A stretch of 5,200 bases of DNA from Actinomycetota bacterium. GTDB lineage: Bacteria > Actinomycetota > Humimicrobiia > Humimicrobiales > Humimicrobiaceae. A model generated the notes under the pieces. The model was not told where the DNA came from and did no database searches. It saw only the letters and a list, made by a program, of their open reading frames with translations. Position 1 is the stretch's first letter; the number at the start of each line of letters is the position of its first letter. Below, in pieces: positions 1-5,200 of the stretch. The stretch lies in contig JALHTA010000399.1 of NCBI GenBank assembly GCA_022865545.1, forward strand, positions 1 through 5,200, given 5' to 3'. A program made the translations under genes and the position numbers.

Positions 1-1
1 A

Positions 2-112
2 ATATCGGCCCTGGTAAATTTTGAACTTCTGGGTCCCGCCCTATCCTTCCTACTTCTCTTTACCTACCCGGTTATGGAAAGAAAACTCCGGTTAACAGAA
101 GTGGATCTCTAA
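2..112 (+). CDS. C-terminal end of a probable membrane protein (partial, enters from the left edge)
   Basis: An open frame enters from the left edge and ends at a TAA stop (110-112), giving 36 residues with no start codon in the window. The visible tail has a hydrophobic stretch (LLGPALSFLLLFTYPV) followed by a charged end (MERKLRLTEVDL). This is the pattern of a last transmembrane helix and short cytoplasmic tail of a polytopic membrane protein, such as a transporter. The family cannot be named from so little sequence. The gene is convergent with tex: only 18 bases separate the two stop codons. The reverse strand here shows no comparable reading. The call rests on composition and frame only, so a chance open frame is possible. 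Confidence 0.5.
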   Translation: MSALVNFELLGPALSFLLLFTYPVMERKLRLTEVDL

Positions 113-130
113 TATATTTATCTAAATAAC

Positions 131-2263
131 CTAAACAGCATCTTTAAGTGACAATTGTATCCTTTTACGCCCAAGGTCAATATCTGTGACCTTTACTTTT
201 ACTTCCTGATGCAGAAGTACTATATCGTTTGGGTTCTGCACAAAGTCATGAGACAACTGGGAAATATGGACTAGTCCATCCTGTTTTACACCTATATCTA
301 TAAAGGCTCCAAAATTAGTGATATTGGTGACTATACCGGGAAGTATCATACCTATCTGGAGGTCCTCCATATTCTTGATACCTTTTTTAAATTCAAATGC
401 CGATATTTTATCCCTTGGATCCCTACCGGGCTTGGAAAGTTCCTGCAAAATATCCTTAAGTGTTGGCAGACCTACTTTGTCATCGACATAATCTGCAAGT
501 TTTATGTTCTCCTGTATTTCACCTACTGAAATAAGGTCCATGATGCTTGTATCCATATCTGCTGCCATTTTTTCAACTATATAATAGCTTTCAGGGTGAA
601 CAGCACTATTATCCAGTGGGTTTTTACCGTCCTGAATCCGCAAGAATCCTGCGCATTGCTCGAAAGCTTTTCCACCCATCCTGGGTACTTTAAGAAGCTC
701 ATCCCTGAAACAAAAAGGACCATTTTCTGCTCTATAGTTTACAATATTTAATGCAAGTCCCGGCCCAAGACCAGATACATAAGTCAGTAGATGCCTGCTT
801 GCCGTATTAAGGTTTATACCCACAAGGTTTACACAGCTCTCTACTACCTGGTCAAGGCTCTTTTTTAATTCTGCCTGGTCGACATCGTGTTGATATTGCC
901 CGACACCCATATTCTTCGGATCTATCTTTACAAGCTCTGCAAGCGGATCCATAAGCCTCCTACCGATCGAGACCGAACCTCTCACTGTAACATCCTTATC
1001 CGGGAATTCTTCCCGTGCTACCTTCGATGCTGAATATATTGATGCACCGTTCTCACTTACTACAAATACACCCATATCCCTGCCAAAATCTATACTATCT
1101 ACAAAATCTTTTGTCTCCCTGCTTGCGGTACCATTTCCTATCGCGATTGCATCTACCCTGTATTCTTCTGCAAGGTCCGTAAGTTTCAATTCCGAATCTA
1201 CTATTTTTAACTGCGGAGGATGGGGATATATCGTATCATTTAGAAGCAGGTCCCCTTGCTCATTCAGGACAATGATCTTACATCCTGACCTGTACCCAGG
1301 ATCTATAGCAAGGACCCTTTTTTGACCCAGAATGGGAGCCATAAGTAATTGTCTCAGGTTTGCAGTAAATACCTTAATTGCTTCCCCGTCAGCTTCCCCT
1401 TTTGACTCTTTTGCAAATTCATTCTCTATTGAAGGTAAAAGCAGCCTCTTGTATCCATCCTTTATGGCAATCTTTATATGTTCTGAAGACTTATTGCTGT
1501 TTGCGATTATAAATATCTTCTCAAGTGCCATCAATGCGGTTTCTTCATCTATATTTATAGATACCTTAAGGTATTCTTCCTTTTCTCCTCTTCTCATGGC
1601 CAGAAGACGGTGGGAAGGACATCTTGCCAGGTCTTCCTCAAAATCAAAATAATCCCTGTATTTGGCACCAGATTCTTCCAGGCCCTCATAGAGTTTTGAT
1701 CTTACCGTAGCTTCCTTCCTGAAAATATCCCTTACCGTATCCCTGGCTTTCTTGTCTTCATTTATCCATTCAGCAATTATATCCCGTGCACCCTGCAGCG
1801 CTTCGGCAATTGTTTTGACTTTATCATTTATGAATTTTTTTGCTTCCTCTCCAGGATCAATATCTCCCTGGTCAAAGATGATCTTTGCAAGATCCTCAAG
1901 CCCTTTTTCCTTCGCTACCGTCCCCTTTGTCTTTTTCTTTTGTTTATATGGGAGATATATGTCTTCAAGTTCTGTCAATGTAGCGGCATCTTCTATCTGT
2001 TCTTTAAGCTCACTGCTAAGCTTACCCTGTTTCTCGATCTCCTTTAGTATTGTTTCCCTTCTGCTGTCTATCTCAATAAGCCTGGCCAGATTGTCCCGTA
2101 TATCGGTTACCACAACCTCGTCACACTCTCCTGTAGCTTCCTTACGGTATCTGGAGATAAAAGGTACAGTCGCACCCTCTTCAAAAAGTTTTATAGTATT
2201 TTCAACCTGCCATTTCTTAAGTTTTAATACACCTGCGATATTATCAATATTCTCACTCTTCAA
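131..2263 (-). CDS. tex: Tex family RNA-binding transcription accessory protein, S1 domain
   Basis: Tex is a cytoplasmic nucleic-acid-binding protein linked to transcription elongation and termination and to RNA processing; it resembles eukaryotic Spt6. This 710-residue copy shows the full architecture. The N-terminal helical part has the hallmark ATVPFISRYRKEATG (31-45) and LEDIYLPYK (99-107). A YqgF/RNase H-like domain begins near 315 with AIDPGYRSGCK (319-329) and GNGTASRETK (376-385). Next come SIGRRLMDPLAELVKIDPK (432-450) and GVGQYQHDV (453-461), then helix-hairpin-helix repeats (about 485-545). A C-terminal S1 domain (about 635-707) contains TNFGAFIDIG and DGLVHISQLS. The length fits the shorter Gram-positive-type Tex proteins, which lack the tail after S1 seen in E. 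coli YhgF. The start is TTG (2263-2261): an in-frame TAG lies two codons upstream and a strong AGGTGAGG precedes it. It lies 74 bases downstream of the small membrane protein gene and may share its transcript. Confidence 0.97.
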   Translation of the reverse strand: MKSENIDNIAGVLKLKKWQVENTIKLFEEGATVPFISRYRKEATGECDEVVVTDIRDNLARLIEIDSRRETILKEIEKQGKLSSELKEQIEDAATLTELEDIYLPYKQKKKTKGTVAKEKGLEDLAKIIFDQGDIDPGEEAKKFINDKVKTIAEALQGARDIIAEWINEDKKARDTVRDIFRKEATVRSKLYEGLEESGAKYRDYFDFEEDLARCPSHRLLAMRRGEKEEYLKVSINIDEETALMALEKIFIIANSNKSSEHIKIAIKDGYKRLLLPSIENEFAKESKGEADGEAIKVFTANLRQLLMAPILGQKRVLAIDPGYRSGCKIIVLNEQGDLLLNDTIYPHPPQLKIVDSELKLTDLAEEYRVDAIAIGNGTASRETKDFVDSIDFGRDMGVFVVSENGASIYSASKVAREEFPDKDVTVRGSVSIGRRLMDPLAELVKIDPKNMGVGQYQHDVDQAELKKSLDQVVESCVNLVGINLNTASRHLLTYVSGLGPGLALNIVNYRAENGPFCFRDELLKVPRMGGKAFEQCAGFLRIQDGKNPLDNSAVHPESYYIVEKMAADMDTSIMDLISVGEIQENIKLADYVDDKVGLPTLKDILQELSKPGRDPRDKISAFEFKKGIKNMEDLQIGMILPGIVTNITNFGAFIDIGVKQDGLVHISQLSHDFVQNPNDIVLLHQEVKVKVTDIDLGRKRIQLSLKDAV

Positions 2264-2272
2264 CTTCTAAAT

Positions 2273-2280
2273 CCTCACCT
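2273..2280 (-). promoter_or_regulatory. Ribosome binding site fixing the TTG start of tex
   Basis: Read on the minus strand this is AGGTGAGG, close to the Shine-Dalgarno consensus, followed by 9 bases and then TTG. It decides the start: there is no ATG or GTG near the N-terminus, and an in-frame TAG just upstream of the TTG rules out a longer form. Confidence 0.75.
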
Positions 2281-2337
2281 TTCTAATATTTTTAAATCTA
2301 TATCCTTTTTGTCTTTGCTTATAATTATATTTTCTAC

Positions 2338-2583
2338 TTATTCATTACCTTTATTGTTTTTATTTAATATATACATTATGTGGATAGTATCAAGAACTAC
2401 GACCGCCGCCAGTACAATTGTAATTGTATTTCTTGTTTGCTGGCTCCAATCCCAGAGAGGTTGCCACCATACAAATGCTATCAGGGCGAGAGCTAAAAGG
2501 ATATATGCCCAGCCCTGCCAGGTTTTTGGTCTTACCCCTATCCCAAAATATTTTTTGGTGAACCAATCAGGTTTTCCTATCAT
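2338..2583 (-). CDS. Small two-helix membrane protein of unknown function, 81 aa
   Basis: I do not recognise this family. The protein starts with a polar, basic and aromatic segment (1-23, MIGKPDWFTKKYFGIGVRPK). A first hydrophobic helix follows (about 24-40, rich in A, L and W), then a short loop with WDWSQQTR (about 44-51), a second helix (about 52-72) and a basic polar tail (NKNNKGNE). By the positive-inside rule both ends should be cytoplasmic with a short outside loop. The start is ATG (2583), preceded by a plausible AAGGCGG ribosome binding site 4 bases away (2588-2594). It lies 96 bases after the metalloprotease gene and 74 bases before tex on the same strand. No metal-binding, catalytic or lipoprotein motif is visible. 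Clean open frame, codon-like composition and good start signals support a real gene. Confidence 0.75.
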   Translation of the reverse strand: MIGKPDWFTKKYFGIGVRPKTWQGWAYILLALALIAFVWWQPLWDWSQQTRNTITIVLAAVVVLDTIHIMYILNKNNKGNE

Positions 2584-2609
2584 TCTTCCGCCTTTCTTAA
2601 TATCTTATT

Positions 2610-2656
2610 TGTATACATTGTCATGAATGCTTAAGTACTGTATATAATAATGTCAA
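2610..2656 (-). promoter_or_regulatory. Possible promoter region of the small membrane protein gene, with a repeated motif
   Basis: On the minus strand a perfect -35-like TTGACA occurs (2656-2651), but the hexamer 17 bases downstream (TAAGCA, 2633-2628) is a poor -10. The TTGACA box and a TATACA 9 bases after it recur about 30 bases downstream as ATGACA (2624-2619) and TATACA (2616-2611, 2 bases on). The spacing between the two half-motifs differs by several bases between the copies. The stretch is AT-rich and sits in the 96-base gap between two co-directional genes, where an internal promoter or operator would be expected. The assignment is weak because no complete -35/-10 pair is good. Confidence 0.25.
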
Positions 2657-2679
2657 CAAAGAAAAGTGCTTTATTTTAA

Positions 2680-3390
2680 CTATAGCTCCAATTTTATGCC
2701 ATTATCCTTGAGCCATTTTCTTCTTTTTTTATAATCCGGTAAGATCGATCCAACTTTCTGCCAGAAATTTTTCGAATGGTTTAAATATACCAGATGGCTC
2801 ATCTCGTGGACAACAACATAATCAACAATAGCTGGTGGGGCCATGATAATCCGCCAGTTAAAGTATAATTTGCCTTTTACTGTACAGCTCCCCCATCTTC
2901 TCTTTTGCTCTTTTACTTTTACATCCTGCGGATTTTTGCCTATTTTCTCAATATAGATGCCTACTCTGTCATCAATTATCCTGTCTGCTTTTCCCCTATA
3001 CCATTTTTCCATGGCCCTTTTCATCTTTTCGTGGTCATATTCATGAAGTTCCATATTGAATCTATTTTCACTGAAAAATACTTTTGGCCTCTTTCTTTCA
3101 TTTTTCAAAATATAGAGGGGATAGCTTTTACCAAGGAACAAAAATTGCCTTCTATCTGTAAACAATGTATCCGGGGTTTTTAATTTAATGCCTTTTAATT
3201 GGGTGAGCTTCTTTACTATCCAGTTACCTTTTGACCTTACTCTTCTCTGAATAATATCTTCGGGAACCCCTAAGGGTGAGACAACAAGTATCTTATCAGG
3301 CGGCATGATTTGAATAGCCATAGTCCTTCTATTTCTATACTCAATATCAAAATCTATTTTATTGTCCAGATATATTACAGATGATCTCAT
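2680..3390 (-). CDS. YgjP-type (DUF45, M48-like) zinc metalloprotease
   Basis: A 236-residue cytoplasmic protein of the YgjP/DUF45 family, predicted zinc-dependent peptidases related by fold to the SprT/WLM group; substrates of the family are largely unknown. The zinc site is intact: HEMSH (195-199) supplies two histidines and the catalytic glutamate E196, and NHSKNFW (204-210) carries the likely third ligand H205. Another family hallmark, RRWGSC, is at 164-169, followed by YFNWRIIMAP (176-185). The N-terminal half has the usual basic segment (IEYRNRRTMAIQI, about 16-28) and LVVSPLGVPED. The length matches the family. An in-frame stop lies four codons before the ATG, so the annotated start is the longest possible. 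Its ribosome binding site is weak: the nearest GGGGAG is about 17 bases away. A later start at M24 would cut into a conserved segment. It follows tag by 51 bases on the same strand. Confidence 0.9.
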   Translation of the reverse strand: MRSSVIYLDNKIDFDIEYRNRRTMAIQIMPPDKILVVSPLGVPEDIIQRRVRSKGNWIVKKLTQLKGIKLKTPDTLFTDRRQFLFLGKSYPLYILKNERKRPKVFFSENRFNMELHEYDHEKMKRAMEKWYRGKADRIIDDRVGIYIEKIGKNPQDVKVKEQKRRWGSCTVKGKLYFNWRIIMAPPAIVDYVVVHEMSHLVYLNHSKNFWQKVGSILPDYKKRRKWLKDNGIKLEL

Positions 3391-3441
3391 ATTTTTAGCT
3401 TAAAAAACTCCCCAGTTATCAGATTTTTTTAAAATTATTAT

Positions 3442-4002
3442 TTATATTTGTAAATATCTAAAACAAGAGACCTCGTGATCATTTACCATTCCAATAGACT
3501 GCATAAAAGCATAGATAATCGTTGATCCTACAAAATTCATGCCTCTTTTTTTAAGGTCCTTTGAAATCATATCAGAGAGTTCTGTTTTTGCTGGAAGTTC
3601 AGAAATTGTTTTAAATTGGTTTCGAATGGGCCCATTATTAACAAAATTCCAAATATAAGCATCAAAGCTTCCAAATTCTTTTTGGATCTCTAAAAATACT
3701 ATGGCATTTTTAATAGCTGATTTAATCTTTAAACGGTTACGGATAATACCTTTATTTTGTAATAATTCAGCCTGTTTCTTTTCATCATATAGAGCGACTT
3801 TTTGAGGATTAAAACCATCAAATGCTTTTCTGTAATTTGGTCTTTTCTTCAAAACTGTCTCCCAGGACAGTCCGGCCTGAGCTCCTTCAAGAATAAGCAT
3901 TTCAAAAAGTTTTTGATCATTATGAACTGGCACGCCCCATTCATCGTCATGATACTCACAGTACATAGTATTTTCAGGATCAACCCAGGAACATCTTTTC
4001 AT
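3442..4002 (-). CDS. tag: DNA-3-methyladenine glycosylase I
   Basis: Tag removes 3-methyladenine from alkylated DNA, starting base excision repair. The 186-residue length and sequence match E. coli Tag closely, offset by one residue. The zinc ligands are all present: C4 in MKRCSWV, H18 in YHDDEWGVP, and H176 and C180 in NDHEVSC. The lesion-binding pocket is intact: Y17, E39 in LEGAQAGLSWETVLKKR (38-54) and W47. The late motif KKRGMNFVGSTIIYAFMQSIGMVNDH (151-176) is typical. The ATG start puts C4 exactly where the family has it, and an in-frame TAA lies four codons upstream. No clear Shine-Dalgarno sequence precedes it, so translation may be weak or rely on an unstructured AT-rich leader. It is the first gene of the possible tag-protease-membrane protein-tex run. 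Confidence 0.97.
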   Translation of the reverse strand: MKRCSWVDPENTMYCEYHDDEWGVPVHNDQKLFEMLILEGAQAGLSWETVLKKRPNYRKAFDGFNPQKVALYDEKKQAELLQNKGIIRNRLKIKSAIKNAIVFLEIQKEFGSFDAYIWNFVNNGPIRNQFKTISELPAKTELSDMISKDLKKRGMNFVGSTIIYAFMQSIGMVNDHEVSCFRYLQI

Positions 4003-4031
4003 AATTATAAATTAGTCAGACATAAATGTTT

Positions 4032-4059
4032 ATTATACAAATAATTAATTTTATCGGAA
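4032..4059 (-). promoter_or_regulatory. Candidate sigma-70-type promoter of tag
   Basis: On the minus strand a perfect -10 TATAAT (4037-4032) lies 29 bases before the tag ATG. Sixteen bases upstream of it is TTCCGA (4059-4054), matching the -35 consensus at only three positions. A TG directly abuts the -10, not in the classical extended position. Predicted transcription would start near 4025, leaving a leader of about 23 bases without a ribosome binding site. AT-rich DNA gives chance TATAAT boxes, so this is moderate at best. Confidence 0.4.
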
Positions 4060-4063
4060 TATT

Positions 4064-4207
4064 TTATTCAAAGATATTATTAAATCTGTAACTGAAATAC
4101 TCAAACACGATACCCCTTTCTGATAAATTTCCCAGGATTTTCTCCGGATACTCACCAGGAGATCCTTATAGTTCTAATAGATAGATATATTTAGGATACT
4201 TAAGGAC
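4064..4207 (-). other. Possible decayed coding fragment downstream of vapC
   Basis: The gap between vapC and tag (4003-4241) has no intact gene. One minus-strand frame looks protein-like: from 4165 to a TAA at 4066-4064 it reads 33 sense codons, including GSPGEYPEKILGNL and IVFEYFSYRFNNIFE. The same frame continues upstream to 4207 (VLKYPKYIYLLEL), interrupted by one TAA (4168-4166) and bounded by a TAG (4210-4208). There is no start codon or ribosome binding site. It could be the 3' end of a lost gene with a nonsense mutation, part of a noncoding repeat element that happens to be open, or chance. I do not recognise the peptide. Confidence 0.22.
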
Positions 4208-4239
4208 CTATTGAAGGGATACAGGTAGGCTTCTATAGG
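4207..4239 (-). terminator. Hairpin just after vapC, possible weak terminator
   Basis: Two bases after the vapC stop codon, the minus strand reads CCTATAGAAG (4239-4230), a 13-base loop, then CTTCAATAGG (4216-4207). The arms pair over 10 positions with one A-A mismatch. No run of T follows (the next bases are TCCTTAAG), so this is not a classical intrinsic terminator. It may instead protect the mRNA 3' end, or be part of a small repeat element. Confidence 0.3.
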
Positions 4240-4241
4240 TT

Positions 4242-4649
4242 CTAATGAATACCATCCGGGCCCAGAATTACAAGTTTTGTTCCATCAATATTTTTAAAAT
4301 GTTTATCAAGCGTAAGCACTGATGCATCATGCCTTGTAGCAATTACTGAAATAAGTACATCGGTCAAAGGCACGATTATGCCTTTCTTCTTCAAATTATA
4401 AAGAGTCTCTCCTGTTTTTATCCAGTCTTCATATACACATTCAGCATGTGGAACTGCAGTGATTGATTCTGATAATAATTTGTACTCCTTTTCAGTTTTA
4501 ACACCATGCAGTAATTCAGATATTATAGGGCCGCTAATAAGTATATTCTCCAGATTTAAACTATCTTCTATAAATGGTACATACTTCTGATTGTTTTTAA
4601 AATATTCTATCCATACTGATGTGTCCACTATTATTCTTTGATTTTCCAT
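4242..4649 (-). CDS. vapC: VapC-type PIN-domain toxin ribonuclease
   Basis: A 135-residue PIN-domain protein, the toxin of a type II toxin-antitoxin pair. VapC toxins are Mg-dependent endoribonucleases that cut tRNA or rRNA and halt translation when the antitoxin is lost. The acidic active site is complete: D9 in VDTSVWIEYF (8-17), E45 in ISELLHG (43-49), D97 in LTDVLIS (95-101) and D115 in LTLDKHF (112-118). The length is typical, so the toxin is probably active. The ATG start follows an AAGGAA ribosome binding site (4662-4657) by 7 bases. It lies 35 bases after the vapB stop codon on the same strand, in the usual antitoxin-first order, and should share the vapB transcript. The RNA target cannot be told from sequence. 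Confidence 0.95.
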   Translation of the reverse strand: MENQRIIVDTSVWIEYFKNNQKYVPFIEDSLNLENILISGPIISELLHGVKTEKEYKLLSESITAVPHAECVYEDWIKTGETLYNLKKKGIIVPLTDVLISVIATRHDASVLTLDKHFKNIDGTKLVILGPDGIH

Positions 4650-4684
4650 TTAAATTTTCCTTCTACTATTGCAAGGAATCTCTA

Positions 4685-4897
4685 TTAAAACTGCTCATTA
4701 ATTTCTTCTTCTCTTAAAGCTTTTACTTTATCTTCATCAAATGAGATCTTTGACTTAAGAAGCATCAACTTTTTTAACTTATTAAACCTTATTGCGTCTT
4801 TTATTGCATTCTCTATGGCTCTTGACCTATTCTTTGTCTCATACAGAGTTTCTGCTTCCCTGATCACATTATCTGAAATATTTATTGTTGTTCTCAT
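4685..4897 (-). CDS. vapB: VapB-type ribbon-helix-helix antitoxin
   Basis: A 70-residue antitoxin partner of the downstream VapC. The N-terminus shows the ribbon-helix-helix pattern: a beta strand (MRTTINI, 1-7) that would contact DNA as a dimer, a first helix (about 9-20, DNVIREAETLYE), a turn with TKNRS (21-25) and a second helix (about 25-41). The charged C-terminal tail (about 50-70, FDEDKVKALREEEINEQF) is the expected toxin-binding segment that wraps the PIN active site. The ATG is preceded by AGGTGGT (4907-4901), 3 bases away, a strong ribosome binding site consistent with antitoxin being made in excess. VapB proteins repress their own promoter, alone or with VapC, and a perfect palindrome lies 21 bases upstream of the start. 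Confidence 0.93.
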   Translation of the reverse strand: MRTTINISDNVIREAETLYETKNRSRAIENAIKDAIRFNKLKKLMLLKSKISFDEDKVKALREEEINEQF

Positions 4898-4914
4898 ATT
4901 ACCACCTGAATAAT

Positions 4915-4943
4915 ATATTACATAATTATATTATGTAAGTCAA
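4915..4943 (-). promoter_or_regulatory. vapBC promoter
   Basis: On the minus strand, -35 TTGACT (4943-4938) and -10 TAATAT (4920-4915) are separated by exactly 17 bases. Transcription would start near 4908, giving a very short leader that just includes the vapB ribosome binding site. A perfect TATAAT (4930-4925) also lies inside the operator, but its -35 (TATTAG) is poor; using it would give a leader of about 20 bases. Either choice puts the operator over the polymerase contact region. Confidence 0.55.
4918..4938. promoter_or_regulatory. Palindromic vapBC operator
   Basis: A perfect inverted repeat: TTACATAAT (4918-4926), a 3-base centre TAT, then ATTATGTAA (4930-4938). It spans the spacer between the -35 and -10 elements of the vapBC promoter. 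A second short palindrome, TAATATATTA (4911-4920), abuts it toward the gene. Ribbon-helix-helix VapB dimers bind such repeats to autorepress, so this is the likely VapB/VapBC binding site. No footprint is available; the assignment rests on symmetry and location. Confidence 0.65.
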
Positions 4944-4974
4944 TATGCTAATAAATATTCATAAGGGCTTTTGG

Positions 4975-5012
4975 GATTACCAGACTATAAACGTCTAAAA
5001 ATTAACGTAATC
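4975..5012. repeat. Nested inverted repeat between the tRNA gene and vapB
   Basis: GATTAC (4975-4980) pairs with GTAATC (5007-5012), and inside it AGAC (4983-4986) pairs with GTCT (4993-4996). The arms are short and AT-rich, with no T-run placed to end the tRNA transcript. It could be a weak structure downstream of the tRNA or chance. The rest of 4944-5081 shows no gene and no classical terminator. Confidence 0.2.
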
Positions 5013-5081
5013 AAGATTATCAGATTCATAAAGCATCAGCAGTCATGAGATAACTTCCCATGAGAATCCAGATTTTTAACT

Positions 5082-5178
5082 TGGCGGAGAGAGTGGGATT
5101 CGAACCCACGGTACTGCTGTTAAGGCAGTACACTCGATTTCGAGTCGAGCGCCTTCAACCGGACTCAGCCATCTCTCC
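5082..5178 (-). tRNA. tRNA-Ser, anticodon CGA
   Basis: The minus strand folds into a full class II tRNA of 97 bases including CCA. The acceptor stem is GGAGAGA (5178-5172) with TCTCTCC (5092-5086), then discriminator G (5085) and an encoded CCA (5084-5082). The anticodon arm is CTCGA, loop CTCGAAA, TCGAG, giving anticodon CGA (5142-5140), which reads serine codon UCG. The long variable arm (GTACTGC pairing with GCAGTAC) is typical of serine tRNA. The T arm is GTGGG, loop TTCGAAT, CCCAC. The D arm carries GGCTGAGT and the GG of the D loop. No mismatches are seen in the acceptor, anticodon or T stems. Confidence 0.97.
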
Positions 5179-5184
5179 TTATTA

Positions 5185-5190
5185 TTTATA
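5185..5190 (-). promoter_or_regulatory. Possible -10 element of the serine tRNA gene
   Basis: TATAAA on the minus strand lies 6 bases before the tRNA 5' end. Any -35 falls beyond the window edge. Starting here would leave almost no leader for RNase P to remove, so the true promoter may lie farther upstream. Confidence 0.2.
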
Positions 5191-5200
5191 CCTGGGATAG

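Noticed and set aside
1332..2270. Plus-strand open frames of 106 and 172 codons inside tex
   Set aside because: They lie antisense to a conserved full-length gene. Their serine/phenylalanine-rich translations mirror the Lys/Glu-rich tex codons, and no family motif is visible.
2309..2626. Plus-strand open frame of 105 codons covering the small membrane protein gene
   Set aside because: The minus-strand reading has a better ribosome binding site, a sensible two-helix topology and the same direction as its neighbours. The plus reading lacks these.
2905..3183. Plus-strand open frame of 92 codons inside the metalloprotease gene
   Set aside because: It is a shadow of a gene with an intact zinc-protease motif.
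3403..3429. A-run and T-run flanking a short CT/AG pair between tag and the metalloprotease gene, resembling a bidirectional terminator
   Set aside because: There is no stable GC stem: only two G-C-containing pairs would form and one side needs a bulge. It does not justify a terminator call.
3802..4044. Plus-strand open frame of 80 codons overlapping the start of tag
   Set aside because: It is antisense to the highly conserved N-terminus of Tag and has no supporting start signals or motif.
4070..4132. Short plus-strand frame (KDIIKSVTEILKHDTPF) in the vapC-tag gap
   Set aside because: Only 17 codons before a stop, with no ribosome binding site. The opposite strand gives the longer open reading.
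5041..5070. Repeated ATGAGA near the tRNA 3' flank as an attachment-site or terminator candidate
   Set aside because: It is a 6-base direct repeat only, does not match the tRNA 3' end, and forms no hairpin with a T-run.
1..5200. CRISPR array, insertion sequence or phage genes
   Set aside because: I saw no regularly spaced repeats, transposase or integrase motifs, or terminal inverted repeats on either strand.

Overview
The window looks like ordinary bacterial chromosome, moderately AT-rich. It encodes Tex, 3-methyladenine DNA glycosylase I and a tRNA with a genomically encoded CCA end. Its ribosome binding sites are strong and purine-rich (AGGTGAGG, AGGTGGT, AAGGAA), and one gene clearly starts with TTG. 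This suits a Firmicutes/Clostridia-like lineage, but that is a loose inference and no genus can be named from the sequence.

Almost everything reads on the minus strand. In transcription order (high to low coordinates) there is: a serine tRNA (anticodon CGA, 5178-5082); an intergenic stretch with the vapBC promoter and a perfect palindromic operator; the vapB antitoxin and vapC PIN-domain toxin genes; a gene-free gap of about 240 bases (4003-4241) that may hold a decayed coding fragment and a hairpin; tag (3-methyladenine DNA glycosylase I); a YgjP-type zinc metalloprotease; an 81-residue two-helix membrane protein of unknown function; and tex, a full-length RNA-binding transcription accessory protein. 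At the left edge, the last 36 codons of a plus-strand gene, probably for a membrane protein, converge on tex with only 18 bases between the stop codons.

The tag, metalloprotease, small membrane protein and tex genes are co-directional, with gaps of 51, 96 and 74 bases and no convincing terminator between them, so partial co-transcription is possible. Tag (base excision repair), a protease family related by fold to SprT/Wss1-type enzymes, and Tex (transcription and RNA processing) could form a loose nucleic-acid maintenance neighbourhood, but this is inference. VapB and VapC form a self-contained type II toxin-antitoxin module whose operator lies between the -35 and -10 elements, the expected layout for autorepression.

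I found no CRISPR array, insertion sequence, phage gene or evident undescribed multi-gene system. The items most worth a second look are the vapBC operator, the possible gene remnant downstream of vapC, and the unrecognised small membrane protein upstream of tex.
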